A stretch of DNA of 64,000 bases from Linepithema humile (Eukaryota > Arthropoda > Insecta > Hymenoptera > Formicidae): contig NC_090128.1 of the NCBI RefSeq assembly GCF_040581485.1, positions 21,820,431-21,884,430 on the forward strand, read 5' to 3'. Position numbers and translations under genes: made by a program. The notes below the pieces were generated by a model. The model ran no database searches. It worked only from the letters and a program-made list of their open reading frames with translations, and had not been told where the DNA came from. Of this stretch, positions 37,056-54,190 are shown piece by piece; the first letter of the stretch is position 1; every line of letters starts with the position of its first letter.

Positions 37056-37105
37056 CATGGAAAACAAGGAATGATATACCAATGTGGAAAACAAGGAACG
37101 ATGTG
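37056..37105. repeat. Short imperfect tandem duplication
   Basis: TGGAAAACAAGGAATGAT and TGGAAAACAAGGAACGAT lie about 25 bases apart. Confidence 0.7.
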
Positions 37106-39516
37106 ATGATTTCGCTATTAATATATAAATAATGGAATTTTTTACAAGGCCAAATTTTATACATTACAAAAAATAAAAATATAAAATGCTATGTATTTAT
37201 AACTAAACATGATTTTTTCTATTGCTATAACTACATTTTTCTATTATTATTTGTTCAATAATTTATGATATTTATAGCATCACAAAAAGGTGTCACCTAA
37301 AGTTCAACACGTCTTTTTTTATTCAGATTTACTTCGCCGAAATATCGATTTGCGTCGTTCCCGATATAAGCGCTTTCCAAATAAACGCTTTTGTGCTGCA
37401 AAAAGCGAAGTCCACCGTTAAGGAAAAAATTGTGAGCACGTTCGGCGATGCATTTCAGGCTCAATAAATTTATCACGAAGAAAAGCGCTATCTTATCGGG
37501 CCAGCATATAGCAGGCACCTGATTGGAAAATACGCGACAGCTGCACTTTTATGCGCGAATCCGCGAATCCGCAACATTCGCGTTAAAGTATTGACCCAAA
37601 TCAAGTCACCTGACGAACCGCGATATCGATATCTCGTATCGCACGTTGCACTTGCCGGTATCGTCGGCGTGTGAGATAACACGATAACACTCACTGTTCT
37701 GCGACGATCGAAGATGCATCGTTATGCGATAAGATAAAAGGAATATATAATTGAATTTTACTTTTTGTGCGATACACAAATTAAAAATCCAACAATCTCC
37801 TCTTGTCCTTACCAAAAACATTACGGTTTCCGGAATAAAAATATTCTTAAATATCCCATCGTTCTCTCTCTTTCTGTCACTTATTAAACAATAATCATCA
37901 AATCTTGAATTGCGGACAGATACTCGATCTCGTCAAGTAGTGAACAATGCAAAGTAATCGGCGTTAATTTCGATTATCGTAGCGGATGGCCTGTATCTTG
38001 CGAAAAACTGTGGCGACTACTCAGGTATCTGGAGTAATCAGCGCGCGTTATGCACTCATTTAGACACGAACAGGCTAAGACGCGGGAGAGATTGGCGGGA
38101 AAGACGACGATACCTACAATAGTTTACGGCTAAAGGACATGACGACGTGTGGATGTGAACGTGACGTTGGTCGTTGCCTGTCGGAGTACTTTCATTGGTG
38201 TTATACAACCGCGAATCGAGCGACCAACGTTGAAAGGAGAAATGGGAACACACAGCGGCTCTCATGCGACTTCGTCGATCGCGACCGGCTCGCAATTCAA
38301 TGACATTCCCGTGTGGAACACAATTTAAATAAACAAACGAAATCCGAGAGAAATAATAATTAGAACTAATCGTAACACTAGAACATTCTTCAATAAAGCT
38401 GATAACAATGATAAAATTATGAAAACTTTATGATTGCGTAGATTTAAGTACCTTTTCCTTCATAAATTCTTATAATACTGTATTAATAATTATGTTGTAT
38501 AAATTAGATTGTAACATCTTGTTTGAAAAGACATAAAGGGTTTCTATCAAGAGGTTTAAGGTTTCACATGCAGAGGAGATAATAATGTGCATTCTGCAGC
38601 ATACACGTGGCGCTTAATGCGTCGAATTTAACAATGGTGAATGATAATGAGATTATTTTGTATTCCTATCTTGGCTTTGATTATTCAAATTGATAATAAT
38701 TATGTGATGATAATCATCACATTTCAAAAAGTCTTTAACCCTCCCCTATTCTACGGAAGTGAAACATGTCTAATTTTCAAAAAACAAATATAATTTTTTT
38801 TAGATGTTAATTTGTAAATATTTTTATCGCCCCCCTGAATATTTATAAACTATATAAATTTCAAATTTTATATTATCTTACATAAGAAACATTTCTTAAG
38901 ATAAAATTGATTTTATACCACTGATATTTCTGCGATATACAAGACGAAGGCGAGTTTAGCTCGTTATATGTTGTACCGAAGACTTCGTTCAATCTCGGTC
39001 GCAGAGAAAGTGGAAAAGTGTATCATTCACTTTATTCTATACCAGGCGATGTTGGATATAACGAGCTAATAACACGACACAAATGATATCTTTGAATGTA
39101 TTATTATTATTTATGAAGCGCTAACTTTATGCATTTGATCGCTAATTTTAATCATAACTTTAATGTAATGCGACTCCTTTAATCTAACCATGATATTGTA
39201 TTCATAATAAGCTTCTTATTAATTTATTTTAACGTTTTTTGTAAAATATTGACCTTCAAAAAATTAAAAAAAAAACAAATTTTTAAGTATCTTTTTGGCC
39301 ACATTAGAATGAGTAACAGCATATTCCAATTCTAAATCACAATGGCACATTTTTCTCAGAAAAGAATCGTATGGCATGTCGAAAATGTATCTGGTTTAAA
39401 ATCTTTCTAATAGATTGAGCTTTGTGTAAAATGTGAAAAACAGGACATGGTTACAAAAGAAAATGTAAAAACAAGAAAAGGTCAGAAAAGAAAATGCATT
39501 GATACTCCAATTTCAC

Positions 39517-39544
39517 AAAAAAAAAAAAAAAAAAAAAAAAAAAA
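39517..39544 (+). repeat. 28-base poly(A) tract
   Basis: Uninterrupted A run. It could be the tail of an old retrotransposed copy, but the sequence before it (39250-39516) shows no recognised protein or SINE and no clear target duplication. Confidence 0.8.
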
Positions 39545-40206
39545 CATGTGTAAATGATATAATGTGTCCGTTAAAGAAGTGTCAGAGCGACAAACGTGCG
39601 CCATTGTTTCAGCAATAAGACGAAATAAATAGATGTAAAACACTGATCGCGCGCGTATGTTACCCGATGATAAGTAGATTCGTTCATTTGCGTTAATTTA
39701 AAAATAACAGCGTAGTAATAAGACATAGCCGTATGCGAGTAATGCAAAGCTGCAATGACACCAGTTGCGTACGTTTGATTGCTCGATACATTGTCAGTAG
39801 TGTAGGAAAATTCACTCTATTAATTCATTTGTATCTCACACGCATTCGCCTAATACGTTCCAGTACTCTTTTGCGTGCTTATGTAATTTAAAAAATCTAA
39901 CATGTATTTACTTTGTATCTCATAAGCAAACATTTAGAATCAGTAATGGAACACAAATCATGATGCTCAAAAGTATTTAAAGTTATATAAAGTAACAAAC
40001 ATTTTTAACATAAAAGCAAACTTACAATAAGGTAAATTCTTATAAAATATTTAGATTAAAAATGCTGTTAAAAAATTAACTATATATATTAATTGTAATA
40101 TGCAATAGTTCGAGGTTGCAGCGTGTTTTCTCGTGAAAAGGTCGCGTAGGGACTCATACTGCGTCAAAGCAGTAATAATAGAGACAGAGAATTAGAGAGA
40201 AAGAAT

Positions 40207-40210
<4 letters not shown>

Positions 40211-40260
<50 letters not shown>
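40211..40260. repeat. (GA)25 microsatellite
   Basis: Perfect GA run of 50 bases. The Arg/Glu and Ser/Leu frames across it are artefacts of the repeat. Confidence 0.97.
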
Positions 40261-40267
<7 letters not shown>

Positions 40268-42854
40268 AAAGAAAAAGGATTAAGAGTGGTGATAAGAGTA
40301 ACAATGTTGGCGTCAGGTATTTGTCATTCCAGTCGCCTCGGTGTTTGTCTCGTTGACCCAGCATATCGCTTCATACGGCGCGGGGCCTTTAATTCTCATT
40401 CATAAGTATCGCACGCTGCAACATGTGGCGTGGCGATGTTGCGTATAATGCAACGTCATTCGGCTAGATTGCACTCGCGAGCCGCGGCGATGCAGCGACA
40501 CGACGCAGGAGAAGCACGGTGGAAATAAATTATGCGCGTTGACTTCCGAAGGTGAAGTAGATTTCGTAAAACGATGCCGTGAATATTATTCTATTGCGAT
40601 GCGTCCTTTCGCAATAATAGCAGCAGAAAAATTTCCAACTTGTTCAGTTCAGATTTATTGCGCATTATCGCGGGCACGGCGACTACGGTCTTACATCGCT
40701 TAAAAAAAGTGTGTACTTCGAAAATAATTAATAACCCCTATCTTTCTGTCGCAAAAAAATGTAAACGGTACATCTCCTTTCTGAAATATTCCTTTATGAA
40801 ATATTCTCACGCCTCTGTCCCGAGATTCCGAAATCGCAGCGTGTGTAAACTGAAGGTGATAACGAAACTACTATCCACTGTGCGCGCAAACTTTGGCGTC
40901 GCAAAGTTAACGAACCGCCGGCCGCAGATTAATTGTTTAAGCGCCGCATCGTAACAGCGCGTTTATGGCAAAGATAACGAACCGAGTTTTACAATGTTTG
41001 CCAAGAAAACTTGGCGATGTTAACGAACGCAGCCTCGGGCCTTCAAGATCATTCAAAGAAACACGACTCTAATGCAGTTCTGCTCCTTTTAACAAAGGGA
41101 ATTGTAAAACGATATATTTCTCACATCTGTGATCGGTTTTTAATAATATTTTTATTAACAAATATAATAAGTATATTTTTCATTTCTTCAAGAGAAGTTA
41201 TTGTGCGTTCTATTTTTAACGGATTGCCTACTCTGTTTTTAAATATCATTTCTATGCTTGCAATTTCTTCTATTAAAATGACATCTTTTTTTAAAGCAGG
41301 AGAGTAAATTTAAAAGTTGAAATTAATATTTTTTAATCAAATTTTCGACACTTTAGCAGCTCACTACTCTCAAAGTAGATAAATTGATAAAAAGTTGTAG
41401 ATAAATTATTAACCTAGATATAAATTGTTATAGTGCAATCACAATGTTGTACCAAATGTTGTACTTATCGTACAACAAATAAAAAACCTGATATGGCAAT
41501 ATCATTCTATAAACAGGTAGGTTAAATATAAATCACTCTGTCAGTGTCAGTACACCAAAAAAAGTTATTATCCCCGTCATTTACAAACACAAAATAGAAA
41601 CGCTCTACTTTAACGTTAATTCCTCAAATGTAATAATTTAGAAGTATTTATTTTGCCTTGAAACAATCTGCGTTCGATTCTACTTCATAAAAAAATCAAT
41701 TTGATTTATTCGGCACGATCAGCCATTATTAACAATGCTTATCTTTTTAATGTTACTTATATATTCGTATTAAGTAACGTTTAACACACCTGTTTTCTTG
41801 GAGAGCCTTTCTGTTATCCTTTCTTCGCCCCTTCAATTGACCATAATAGTGTCGGCGATTACCACCCGCGTAAGTAAAATGTTGCCCTTTAGAAGCGCGA
41901 CTTTTGTCGTCCGAGAAAGGTTACTTAGAGCATCAGGGTAAAAAAGGAGTCTGTTAATGGGCGCGGAGGGTGCCGTAGACATACTTCTCCGTCGAGTACG
42001 TGCTTGAGGTGTAGTCCTTTTAAACCCGGTTTTCATGACGACCTGTAACACCAACCCACGAACAGCATACTACTACCTGCCGCCCAATGATGTACGTGCG
42101 TTAACAAAAACCCATTTTCTATGGTATTTTTTAGTTCCCCTTCTCTTCGTAAAAGGCCGAGCGTTTTGGTTTCGTTATACGCCCCCTTTTCTCACTTTTC
42201 TCACTTAAAAATAAGCCACATATTTGCCTATTCTTCCGTAGAATTTAATCAGGAAACACGGTTGAGCGTGAAAGCTCCGTATGTCGGAATAACTCTAGAA
42301 GTCCTGTTTTTAACTGATTCTATATTTTTTGTAAACTGATTCTATATTTCGCAAATATGGAAATTGCGAAATGTGGAAAAGCAGAATCGATTGCTTTACA
42401 GATCAACATGCGCAAAAATAAACAAAAAAAATCTTTTTCCGAATTTTATACTATTATAAATGGATTCTAAAAGCCTCGTAAATTTCTCTCAAAAATTGAT
42501 GCAAAAAAATGTCATAACAAAAAACATTAATATAAGTTTTTAACAATTTATAAATTCTACTAAAATATAAAACCGAAATGTAACATATTTTAGACAAATT
42601 ATTTAATCATTTAAAAGAATAAATAAGTTAATACAAACAGATATTCTGTCTAAAAAAAGCTTCATGTTAGATAATTTCTCATGTCGACAAGATCATTCCT
42701 CAAGGTATACAATTAAATTAATATACTGTCAAATATCAACGTTAATCAGAAAAAAGAAAAACTACATCAACAACTGATCAAATATGACAAGTAGATAAGT
42801 GATCAATCGGAATTTATGAGAAAACACATGTTGTTTTCAAGGCAGCAAGACTTA
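40261..42854. other. Non-coding stretch
   Basis: GC-richer near 40320-40560 and 40850-41040. Motifs like GTTAACGAACC recur near 40905, 40970 and 41020 but do not form a regular array. No gene supported. Confidence 0.45.
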
Positions 42855-43511
42855 AGCCCAATCTACAATGTGCTTTTTGATTTTTTATTTTCTGCCTTTT
42901 TGCCTTTATCTATTTTTGCCTTTTTCTTCAGAAATTCAGAAAGGAGAAATTGTAAATCATGGCGTTTCTTGACTCCATACGACATAAAAAGCAAAAATAC
43001 GAAAGGCAGAGAGCAAGAAACAATACGCAAGGGGTGTTTACGATAATTCAAGTTCGAGTTAGTTTCACTAGGACCGAAAAATGAGATAGACATAACCATC
43101 TAAAACCTTTATGATTCATGACAACTCGACGCTGTCTTGTATTGCTTGAGTTAAATTCATTGAATTTGTTGAGTTTATTGAGCAAATTTTATTGTAATAG
43201 AAAAATGTCAACTGCAAATCAGTCTATGAAGAAACAAATAATGTTGGTATGTATGTTGGTATACCTCTTTAATAAATTAATAATAATATAATTAATAATA
43301 ATAATAAATGACATTTTTCTATTACAATAAAATTTGCTCAATAAACTCAATAAATTCAATAAATTTAACTCAAGCAATACAAGACAGCGTTGAGTTGTCA
43401 TGAATCATAAAGGTTCTAGATGGTTATGTCTATCTCATTTTTCGGCCCTAGTAAAACTAACTCGAACTTGAATTATCGTAAACACCCAAGAAGTACATTG
43501 TAGATCGGGCC
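42855..43511. mobile_element. Harbinger-like inverted-repeat element (about 657 bp)
   Basis: Outer ends AGCCCAATCTACAATGT and the complement GGCCCGATCTACAATGT are flanked by TTA (42852-42854, 43512-43514), fitting PIF/Harbinger. The arms continue through GGTGTTTACGATAATTCAAG, AAAAATGAGATAGACATAACC and ATTTTATTGTAATAGAAAAATG. The left arm has about 140 extra bases (roughly 42876-43022), absent from the right arm and partly palindromic, so a nested insertion or a deletion on the right. No transposase. Confidence 0.8.
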
Positions 43512-43514
43512 TTA

Positions 43515-44074
43515 TTATGCAAGAAACATATTTTATATTCGCGATATATTCTTTTAAAAATTAATATATCAGTTTATACAAATATTTATATGTTGTTTGT
43601 TCTAATAATGAATTACTGACTTGATAATTTTACGATAGGTAGCTAGTTAATAAGTAGAATAAATGTTTACAAAGAGCGAGATTGTTTTCGAAAACTCCAG
43701 TTTGAAAGTTTTTATCCAATTTACGATTACAACTTTGATAACTCCAAAGTTCAAGAACACGTATCAATCGGCATATACACATAATGGATAGATATGCTAA
43801 AGAATATTCCAAATATTACAATATAATATAGAAACTTTATAATATCAATTAATTTTCTAAAATATTTTGCATATTATTATTTTATTTGATACTGATTGTG
43901 AGAAAAAATCAAATCCAGCGGTAACGAGACCAACTGGCCAAATTCTCAACTGATCAACAACTGACAACAATTTCTTTCCTCAAATTTTCCATATAGTGTA
44001 TTATCAGCGAGTTCGCGCGTAACACAATGCTCGCATACGTTAATTGCACTACTTGTTTATTATGCATCCATTAT
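43515..44074. other. AT-rich non-coding stretch
   Basis: No coding exon, repeat boundary or RNA gene is visible between the Harbinger-like element and the GA/TC repeat. Confidence 0.5.
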
Positions 44075-47100
<3,026 letters not shown>

Positions 47101-48148
47101 TAATCAAGACGCAACGCAACAAATTGAAATTAAATTAAAGTTTGTTATAAAGTTATGAACTTGAAGTATGTCATCCTAGTTATATTTGTCCAGCGGAGAA
47201 AAATTTTTCAGTACAATGTATTACGGAATTGTCTTATTTGTAATTATCAAGATATGCACGCATGATTGTAAAGGTATAAACGATTGTATAATATAAACCT
47301 CGTGGATAAAATCAATTTCTTTGACGAAAGTAACAAGTCACAAACCGTCATCACTCTTGCGAGTCTATAAAGTATCAATGCTAATCAATGAAGTTAATAA
47401 AATAATAAAAATTCTGCATAAAAATGAAAAGAACAAAACGTACCTCATTGCCAACACGGTTAACTGTGAACAAAGTATTCTATTCTGATAAGTAAAAACA
47501 ATTGCAAGGCAACTCTCTCTGTAACGTGAAGGATGTTGGAAAAATGAGAAGTATCAAAATGGTAATAAGTAAGCTATTAAGAAAGAAAAGAGAAAAGAAA
47601 GAGGCAGTAATGGGATTTTTCTAAAAAGTGTAAAACATTTTAAAAACCAATAAACAGCAGTCTGGTAAGAGCTCGGTGTCTTTGTTTCTTAATGCTCGCA
47701 TTTTGCCTCTTTATAATGTACTTTCAGATATTCTTCTTTTGCTATATGAAGATCTTTTACATGTGTGATTTCAGATAAAAAATCTTCAAATGGCAAAGAG
47801 CACTTTAACAAAGTGACACCAAGGTCTTATTTTACATATCGGTTTTCAAAATTTTTCACTTTTTAGAAAAAATGCAAGAGTTACTCACTTTCGTTGGTTT
47901 GTAGCTCACTTTCGTAAAAGAAATTGATTTTAACCTACACGAGATTTATATTATATTATACAATTGTTTATACCTCTACAATCATGCGTGCATATCTTGA
48001 CAATTACAAATAAGACAATTCCGTAATACATTGTATTGAACAATTTTTTTTCGTTGGACAAATATAACTAGGATGACACACTTCAAGTTCATAACTTTAT
48101 AACAGACTTTAATTCAATTTCAATTTGTTGCGTTGCGCAACTTGATTA
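47101..48148. mobile_element. 1.05-kb palindromic (fold-back) DNA element
   Basis: Left arm from TAATCAAGACGCAACGCAAC (47101-47345) and the complement of 47905-48148 match at about 90% by eye over 240 bp. A second set of inverted segments (47610-47690 against 47805-47875, sharing CACTTTTTAGAAAAA) extends the palindrome almost to the centre near 47740. The left side has about 250 extra bases. Ends can be read as TA target plus ATCAAG, as in Tc1/mariner-like elements, but family assignment is open. No ORF. Confidence 0.75.
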
Positions 48149-51100
48149 GTTTTGACATGTTGATATAGATTTATACGTTTAAATACACTGAGGTGGCCAA
48201 ATAAAATGTGTCGAAACGTTTGTATATAAAATTTTAAACGAATATAATTTCAACATTTTTAACACATTCTGGCTTTTTTAGCTCCTTTTGTTTTAACTTA
48301 ATTTAAAAATATATATATTTTAAATAATCGAATATAATTAAAATATTTACATCAATAGGAAATCTTATCTTTTTTTGTATGTAGTAATATGTATTTGACG
48401 TATTATTCTGTATTAAAAGATTAGATTTTAGACAAAAAGTGATTTTAAATTGTGTAATCGTGTACTAACTGATAAGAATAGTTGGATATCTTTTCTTTTT
48501 CATAGATTAGTATTTTCGACATAACTTCGAACAACAATGTCTATATTCTATCAAAAATATCATCATTTCATTAACGTTCTCCAATTTGTTTACAATTAAA
48601 CAATAAGAAAAATTTAAAGTGTAAATAAAAATATTTTTATTATTATTCTATTTTCTAATTTACTTAAAGACTTATGAAAGATCTGAAGTAAATAAAAAAA
48701 AGTTCACCGTCTATATACATATATTGAGACAAGTATTCACGGAGTTACAGTTTAAACTGTCTCTTATATCATCTTATGCCTTGTTCTATTATTAAGATTT
48801 TATTTCAGAGAATCTTTCTTTTTCTCTATATATCTTTCTCTTCTTTTTTACAACAATGTGTAATATATTCTGTACAAAAAAACTTTTTATAAATATTATT
48901 TCTCGAAATGTAATTAATTTTAACGATTGTCCTGTTTCATAGACAGATTTCATCGCGCTCTCCTTTATTGTCAAATGTGCACATGTCTATTATTGTTATT
49001 ACGAAGCGGAAATGAATGATTCATCAGGGCCGATGATGTGACCGCCAGGTTCTCGTGAGAAAGTTATGGACAAATACGACGGTATCTTCTGCGTGCGGAC
49101 AAGAGAAGAGACCACGAAAAATTATCAGCTTTCCTCGCTCTTCCCTTTCGATATGACCTTATTGCCGCACGTGCAAAATAAAATTGTTCTTCCGCGACGG
49201 TGATTTTTCAACAAGAAATTCGCACATCACGCGCTTTTCAAAAATAAACGTCTAGAACGAGGAAAAATCAAATCGTATTAATACTATTGAAATAACAACG
49301 CCTGCAATTACTCGACAGATAAGTTTATTCTATCACTTTTAACGGTAGTAAAAGTATCGGTTTTGCTCTCTGGCATTTCTCAGGCGGAATCGGAGCGCGA
49401 TAGATAACCTCCATGTTAAGGTTAAAACCTCGTATGGCGGCAAAGAGAAAACACGTACATATCGTTATGTGTCGTATGTACGAAAATGCAATTAACAATT
49501 TACAGTACGAGTGACAAGCGAGAGAACGATCGCACGCGCGTTTGCGGAATTTGATTTATTCAAAGGTTGTCCGGCGCGGGACGTGAATGATAATAAGCGC
49601 GCGGACAAGCTCTGATATCGATAACCGGTTTAATAAGAGTATTTATAAAATTACAACGTTAATGAAAGCGAAAGTGTGCAGTCACGCTATATCTTTTTTT
49701 CGCGGAATTCGTGCCGCCGTCGAAGCGATGAATCGAAACGGCGATGGATTTCCACGATAGAAACTGCACGCCGCCGATCAGATAGAACAAAGTTGCGCGT
49801 AAACTACTGCGAATTTGTGTAATCTAAAATATAGTACTTATTATTAATATCTTAATTTATTATAAATTTTTATCAAATTATCGGATTTCTGTGATCAGAT
49901 CGAAGATATGGTCACGGCATAATAAACCCATACTTTTTAAAATCTTTAAAGTAAAAAAAAAAAAAACAATAAATTTAAAGAAAATAAATATAATGTAATG
50001 TTTCTGTAATGGTGAAATATTCGAAATATAAAAGAATAGATTTCGATAGAATAAAGATATCACAAAACAATTAAACGGTTTTTCTTGTAATTTTTAGATT
50101 TAACTTGTTGCTTGAAACAGGTCTTAGAATTGTATTTTATCCGCAAAGTGTAGAGATATAATTAGCGACACATTTTCGCGGGCGCATTGATCCACTGGCA
50201 TAATGTAGTTAATATATGTTTGTTTCTACAACTAATATTTGCTCAGCTAACGCTCGGGCTCTAACGTACTGCTTAAGCACGGTATTACGAGTAAGATAAG
50301 CAGAGGAACACGTACGTAGATCACGACGACTCGTAAGTCGCTCGAATATGATAAAAATTGCGAGAGAGGCCAAGGTTGATACTCCAATGAGCGGCTATTT
50401 TAGAGCACAATAGGGACACACATCGATGTAGAGTGTGACCTGTCTTTACGTCATGTAAGTGCGTAAGTAACGAATAAAATGCGCAAATGTCGCAATAAAT
50501 TTCTAAAGCGTAGAATAAAAATTATAAACGCTCGTTATATGTCTGTTACTGTAATATGAAAAATGCACTACTTGCAGTGTCATGACCACACGTGTCACGT
50601 GAAAGGAGTTTTAACACTTGAGTAATCGTATGGATTTTCATAAATTTAAATACAACACGTTAATGATAAATAAGTGTATATGCAGGAAAAAAATACCATC
50701 GAATAAATCGAATTTAGATATCAATCACTAATATTGCAGCAAACAAAAATGAAAAATAATCATGAAATTCCTATTGGTCATTGAAATGCTCGCGTTTTGT
50801 GTCGCGTGACTATGCAAATCGCATACGCCGAGCGGCAATGACAGTATAGTAATGCGAGTTATTACTCTGCCGCATGACTATGATTATGTTCTCGACGTAC
50901 ACGTCTATATATATCTATCAATCGTATACTCGATACTCAGGGATCGCAGCAAAAAATTCGTCAATTTATCCACGTTTATCGATTGATAATTGTTTATAAC
51001 TTTGATATCTTAAACCTCAACAATTTATGAAATATTTTGCATTATGCTGTAACGTGTTTTCTTATAGTACATTAATATTCGAAAATTTTGTTTATTTTCT

Positions 51101-53840
51101 GCTCCCCTTCGAAAATAAAAGTTTAATGAATTAATAGTATCATTATTATAGTATCATCTTATAATAGACGCGTTTAAAGTACTTTAAACCCAAATCAAAC
51201 TAGTATTACTGTAAAAAACTGAACTGTTCGGATATATCTCCTTTTGTCGGATACAGCGAGTAGAGAAAACCCTGAAGGGACAGAACTGAATGGCGGATAC
51301 TTGTTTCTCCTTTACGATCAATGCCAGTTATACAAAGTCGAAGCCAACTTTTTATCGCTTCTCACCACGAGACTCGTAGAACATCATTAGTGTTGCTTTA
51401 CCACAAAGGTGGTCAACTGAGATCTAAACCCGTAACAACTGCGTTTTATTAATACATTATTTTTTCCAGCGACAACTAAGTTATTTTTTTAACACTTGAA
51501 ATAAAAGATAAAATGAACAATAACAATTCCGATGCTCCAACTGCATTAGAATATATTGTAATATTTTCGGTGTATAATTGGCGGTCTGCATTGTTTTATT
51601 TTTAAACGAGAAATATGATAAAACAAGAAAAATTTTCAACAAATGTCTAAATTTTTTTAGGATCTTTGAATTATAATATACACCTAACAATCTTATCACA
51701 TTATCATAATTGAAGAATTATCATATCATCACTACACGATATCTTGTGTTACTATCGTATTAATATTCCGTAGCTCTCATTCCAATTTATCGTTTTCTTT
51801 TTTTTAACTATGTCAAATTTCTCCCGTAATTCATGTATTTAGGATACGATATATCAAGCTTCACAATCGACCATTCGCAACTGCCTAAAATGCTAGAAAG
51901 CTTACGAAATTTTGAATTCGAAATAGTAGCGAGTAGTTTTCAGAACTTATTTACAACTCACGCACTAGCAAAATAAATATTCATTAAAGATATTTGAGTT
52001 TCGAGTTTACATGAAAAAGCTATTTAACGGTTTCCTATAGATTTCGTATTAACGTGAAAGTTGATAGTTTTAAGTATATATATCTCACAATATTTATTAT
52101 ATAAAGTTCATTTTTTAAAGTAATAAACTCTGTACGATAAAATAAAAATATTTACGATATAATATAAAAAAATTGTATCTGCAAAATAAATCTCCCGTAA
52201 TGTTTCAATCCTTTTAACGTATTCAACGAGGCAGACTTCTTTGCCAAGATGTTTACAAACAGATATTTCGCGTAAAGGAGCCGCAGAAGGCATTTTTTCC
52301 CCTCCTGTATTTGTCGAATCGATCAAGCGCGAGGCACGCATAACTCTATTCGCTAATCGACGCTCGTCAATGCGGCAACTCACGTTCCCGAGGATTTTCG
52401 GAGGTCCCCCAAGCGAATACGTCGCGTTGTGTCGCACCGTGTCGCGCAATCTCGAATTTTATCCCCTCGCGTATAATTCAACCCGGGTGGCAGACGTGAT
52501 CGGCAAGCGACGTCCGGTCCATTGGCCATTGCACCATTGGTCAGAGAAGAAAACACGAATTTCTACAGCCAAACTAAACAAATTGACGAGATAAACTTTG
52601 CCGCAAAATGTGAGCAAGTAAAAATATCGATATAAATATAATACACTAATTTTTAATTTATACAAGAGATATTTATATTATTTAATAAAGCAAAAAAAAT
52701 TATAAAACATTTTAGAATCGTAATAGATCTCGTTAATCGTTAGGCCGTTGAAAGTCGAAGTAAGCTTTTAGAATTATTGACTTTTATTGTAACACACTCG
52801 AACAATATATTTAGCCACCTATTTTTCAAAAATATTGCAAAAGCGCAGTTAGAGTGAAGTGAATCGTGCACGAGGTTCACGCTGAATTATTCACATTGCG
52901 CGACGTTGACCCACTGACGTCGGGAGCAGCCAAAATTAGTGAAAACGGTACGCTTCAATTGCTATTGTGGCAGGATGACGTAGCTGTCGTGAACATAGAT
53001 ATGGATGATCGATGAGAAACTTTAAAACGCAGTAGCTATTTTAAATTTGTTTGAAAATTTTCATTGGTTTGTCGCTTTTCAAACGTATAATAATGAAGAA
53101 TTTGTTGTCATTTAACTGTCCAAAATAATGATTCTTCTAACATAAAAGTATCTCTCTTACGAAAAATACTTGGTGCACACATATATAAAGATAAAGTATG
53201 CTGGAAACAGCATATCGCGAATTGCCAATGACGCAGTATATACATATACACAAGCCACGTGTAAAAATAATCTCAATACACTCATCGTATCGAACATGCA
53301 AACTCAAAGTTTGCTCCGAAAAGAATAACAAGAAGTCAGAGATGTTTTTTCAGAGAAGAACGATGTTACAAAATTTAAAAAAATAACCATTATCGAATTT
53401 ATCATTTCAAATCGCGCATTCAATATATGTAAATACATTATAAAAAATATCGATCCATTACATTGTTAGAAATAATGATCCTATTATAAATTTGTTATTG
53501 TACCTATTATTAGAATTTTTTGTAATAAAGTATCCAAGAGAGATACAAAATGTAATAATTTTTAACTAAAATTCGTAATGCAACCAAAGCCATATTTCAC
53601 AAAGATCGAACAATGTGTCCTAGCCATTCTATGTTAGAGCAAAGCACAAACTTCGAACGTAAATAAACCGCCATTGAATGAGTTTCTCAGGTCAGATCTC
53701 GATCATCACCTCAAAAGAGCAACACACCCCTGGATCCATCTCAACCTTTCGAATCTTTCAAGGAATTTTTCTCACGGTCGCCATACGATAATCAGGGAGG
53801 GAAGAAGAAAGGCGAAAAAAAGAAAATGCAACTTTTTCCT
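48149..53840. other. Non-coding stretch
   Basis: Mainly AT-rich, with GC-richer patches at about 49020-49800, 50250-50420 and 52240-52560. No credible exon, RNA gene or transposon end seen. Confidence 0.5.
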
Positions 53841-53842
53841 AC

Positions 53843-54190
53843 CTGTCACACGTTGCGTAGCTTTTTGATCACTGTCATGCGTCATCGGCAGATGTGTAGA
53901 GTCGGACGCTCGTTTGTAAGGAAGAATCAACCAGAGAAAGAGAAGATAACACTCTTGAGAAGCGAGAAAGAGATGCGGGATGGGAGGAAGAGAAGCGAGA
54001 GAACACGCAGCCTCGATGCAGCACCACTGTGGCGAGATATTTGGCGGGCTCCAAAATAGCAATAGCCCACGTCCTCCGTCGGCGTGTTGTTGCTTCCTCG
54101 GCGCAGCGGCGACGACACAGACACACGCTGCGCACTGCTTCGTTCCTCCTCACCGTTGCCTTCTTGTCGTCAGTCCTCCTCACTTTTATA
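53843..54190 (-). promoter_or_regulatory. Candidate Oatp74D promoter and first non-coding exon
   Basis: On the minus strand TATAAAA occupies 54190-54184 in CpG-rich DNA, predicting a start near 54155-54160. About 315 bases on, CAG/GTAGGA (exon end 53843) offers a 5' splice site that could join the acceptor at 8287. This would make a first intron of about 45.5 kb. No initiator TCAGT lies at the ideal spacing. Another donor, CAG/GTGAGAGT (exon end 58130), is an alternative. All inference from motifs. Confidence 0.25.

Larger units (their letters stand above)
25253..40200. other. Long non-coding stretch with scattered CpG-rich islands
   Basis: GC-richer islands at about 25620-25860, 26580-27130, 28640-28820, 29530-29760, 30320-30860, 31930-33090, 33840-34140 and 36200-36480. 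These give overlapping open frames on both strands, none with a family resemblance, and most lack an ATG. No exon chain could be built. Confidence 0.5.

Noticed and set aside
38956..39070. 14-base inverted repeat TTAGCTCGTTATAT
   Set aside because: The arms are 85 bases apart with no further pairing or target duplication, so chance or an old relic cannot be separated.
39420..39544. Possible processed pseudogene before the poly(A) run, with a CxxC stretch
   Set aside because: The open stretch is only about 37 codons after stops, matches no protein I recognise, and no target duplication flanks it.
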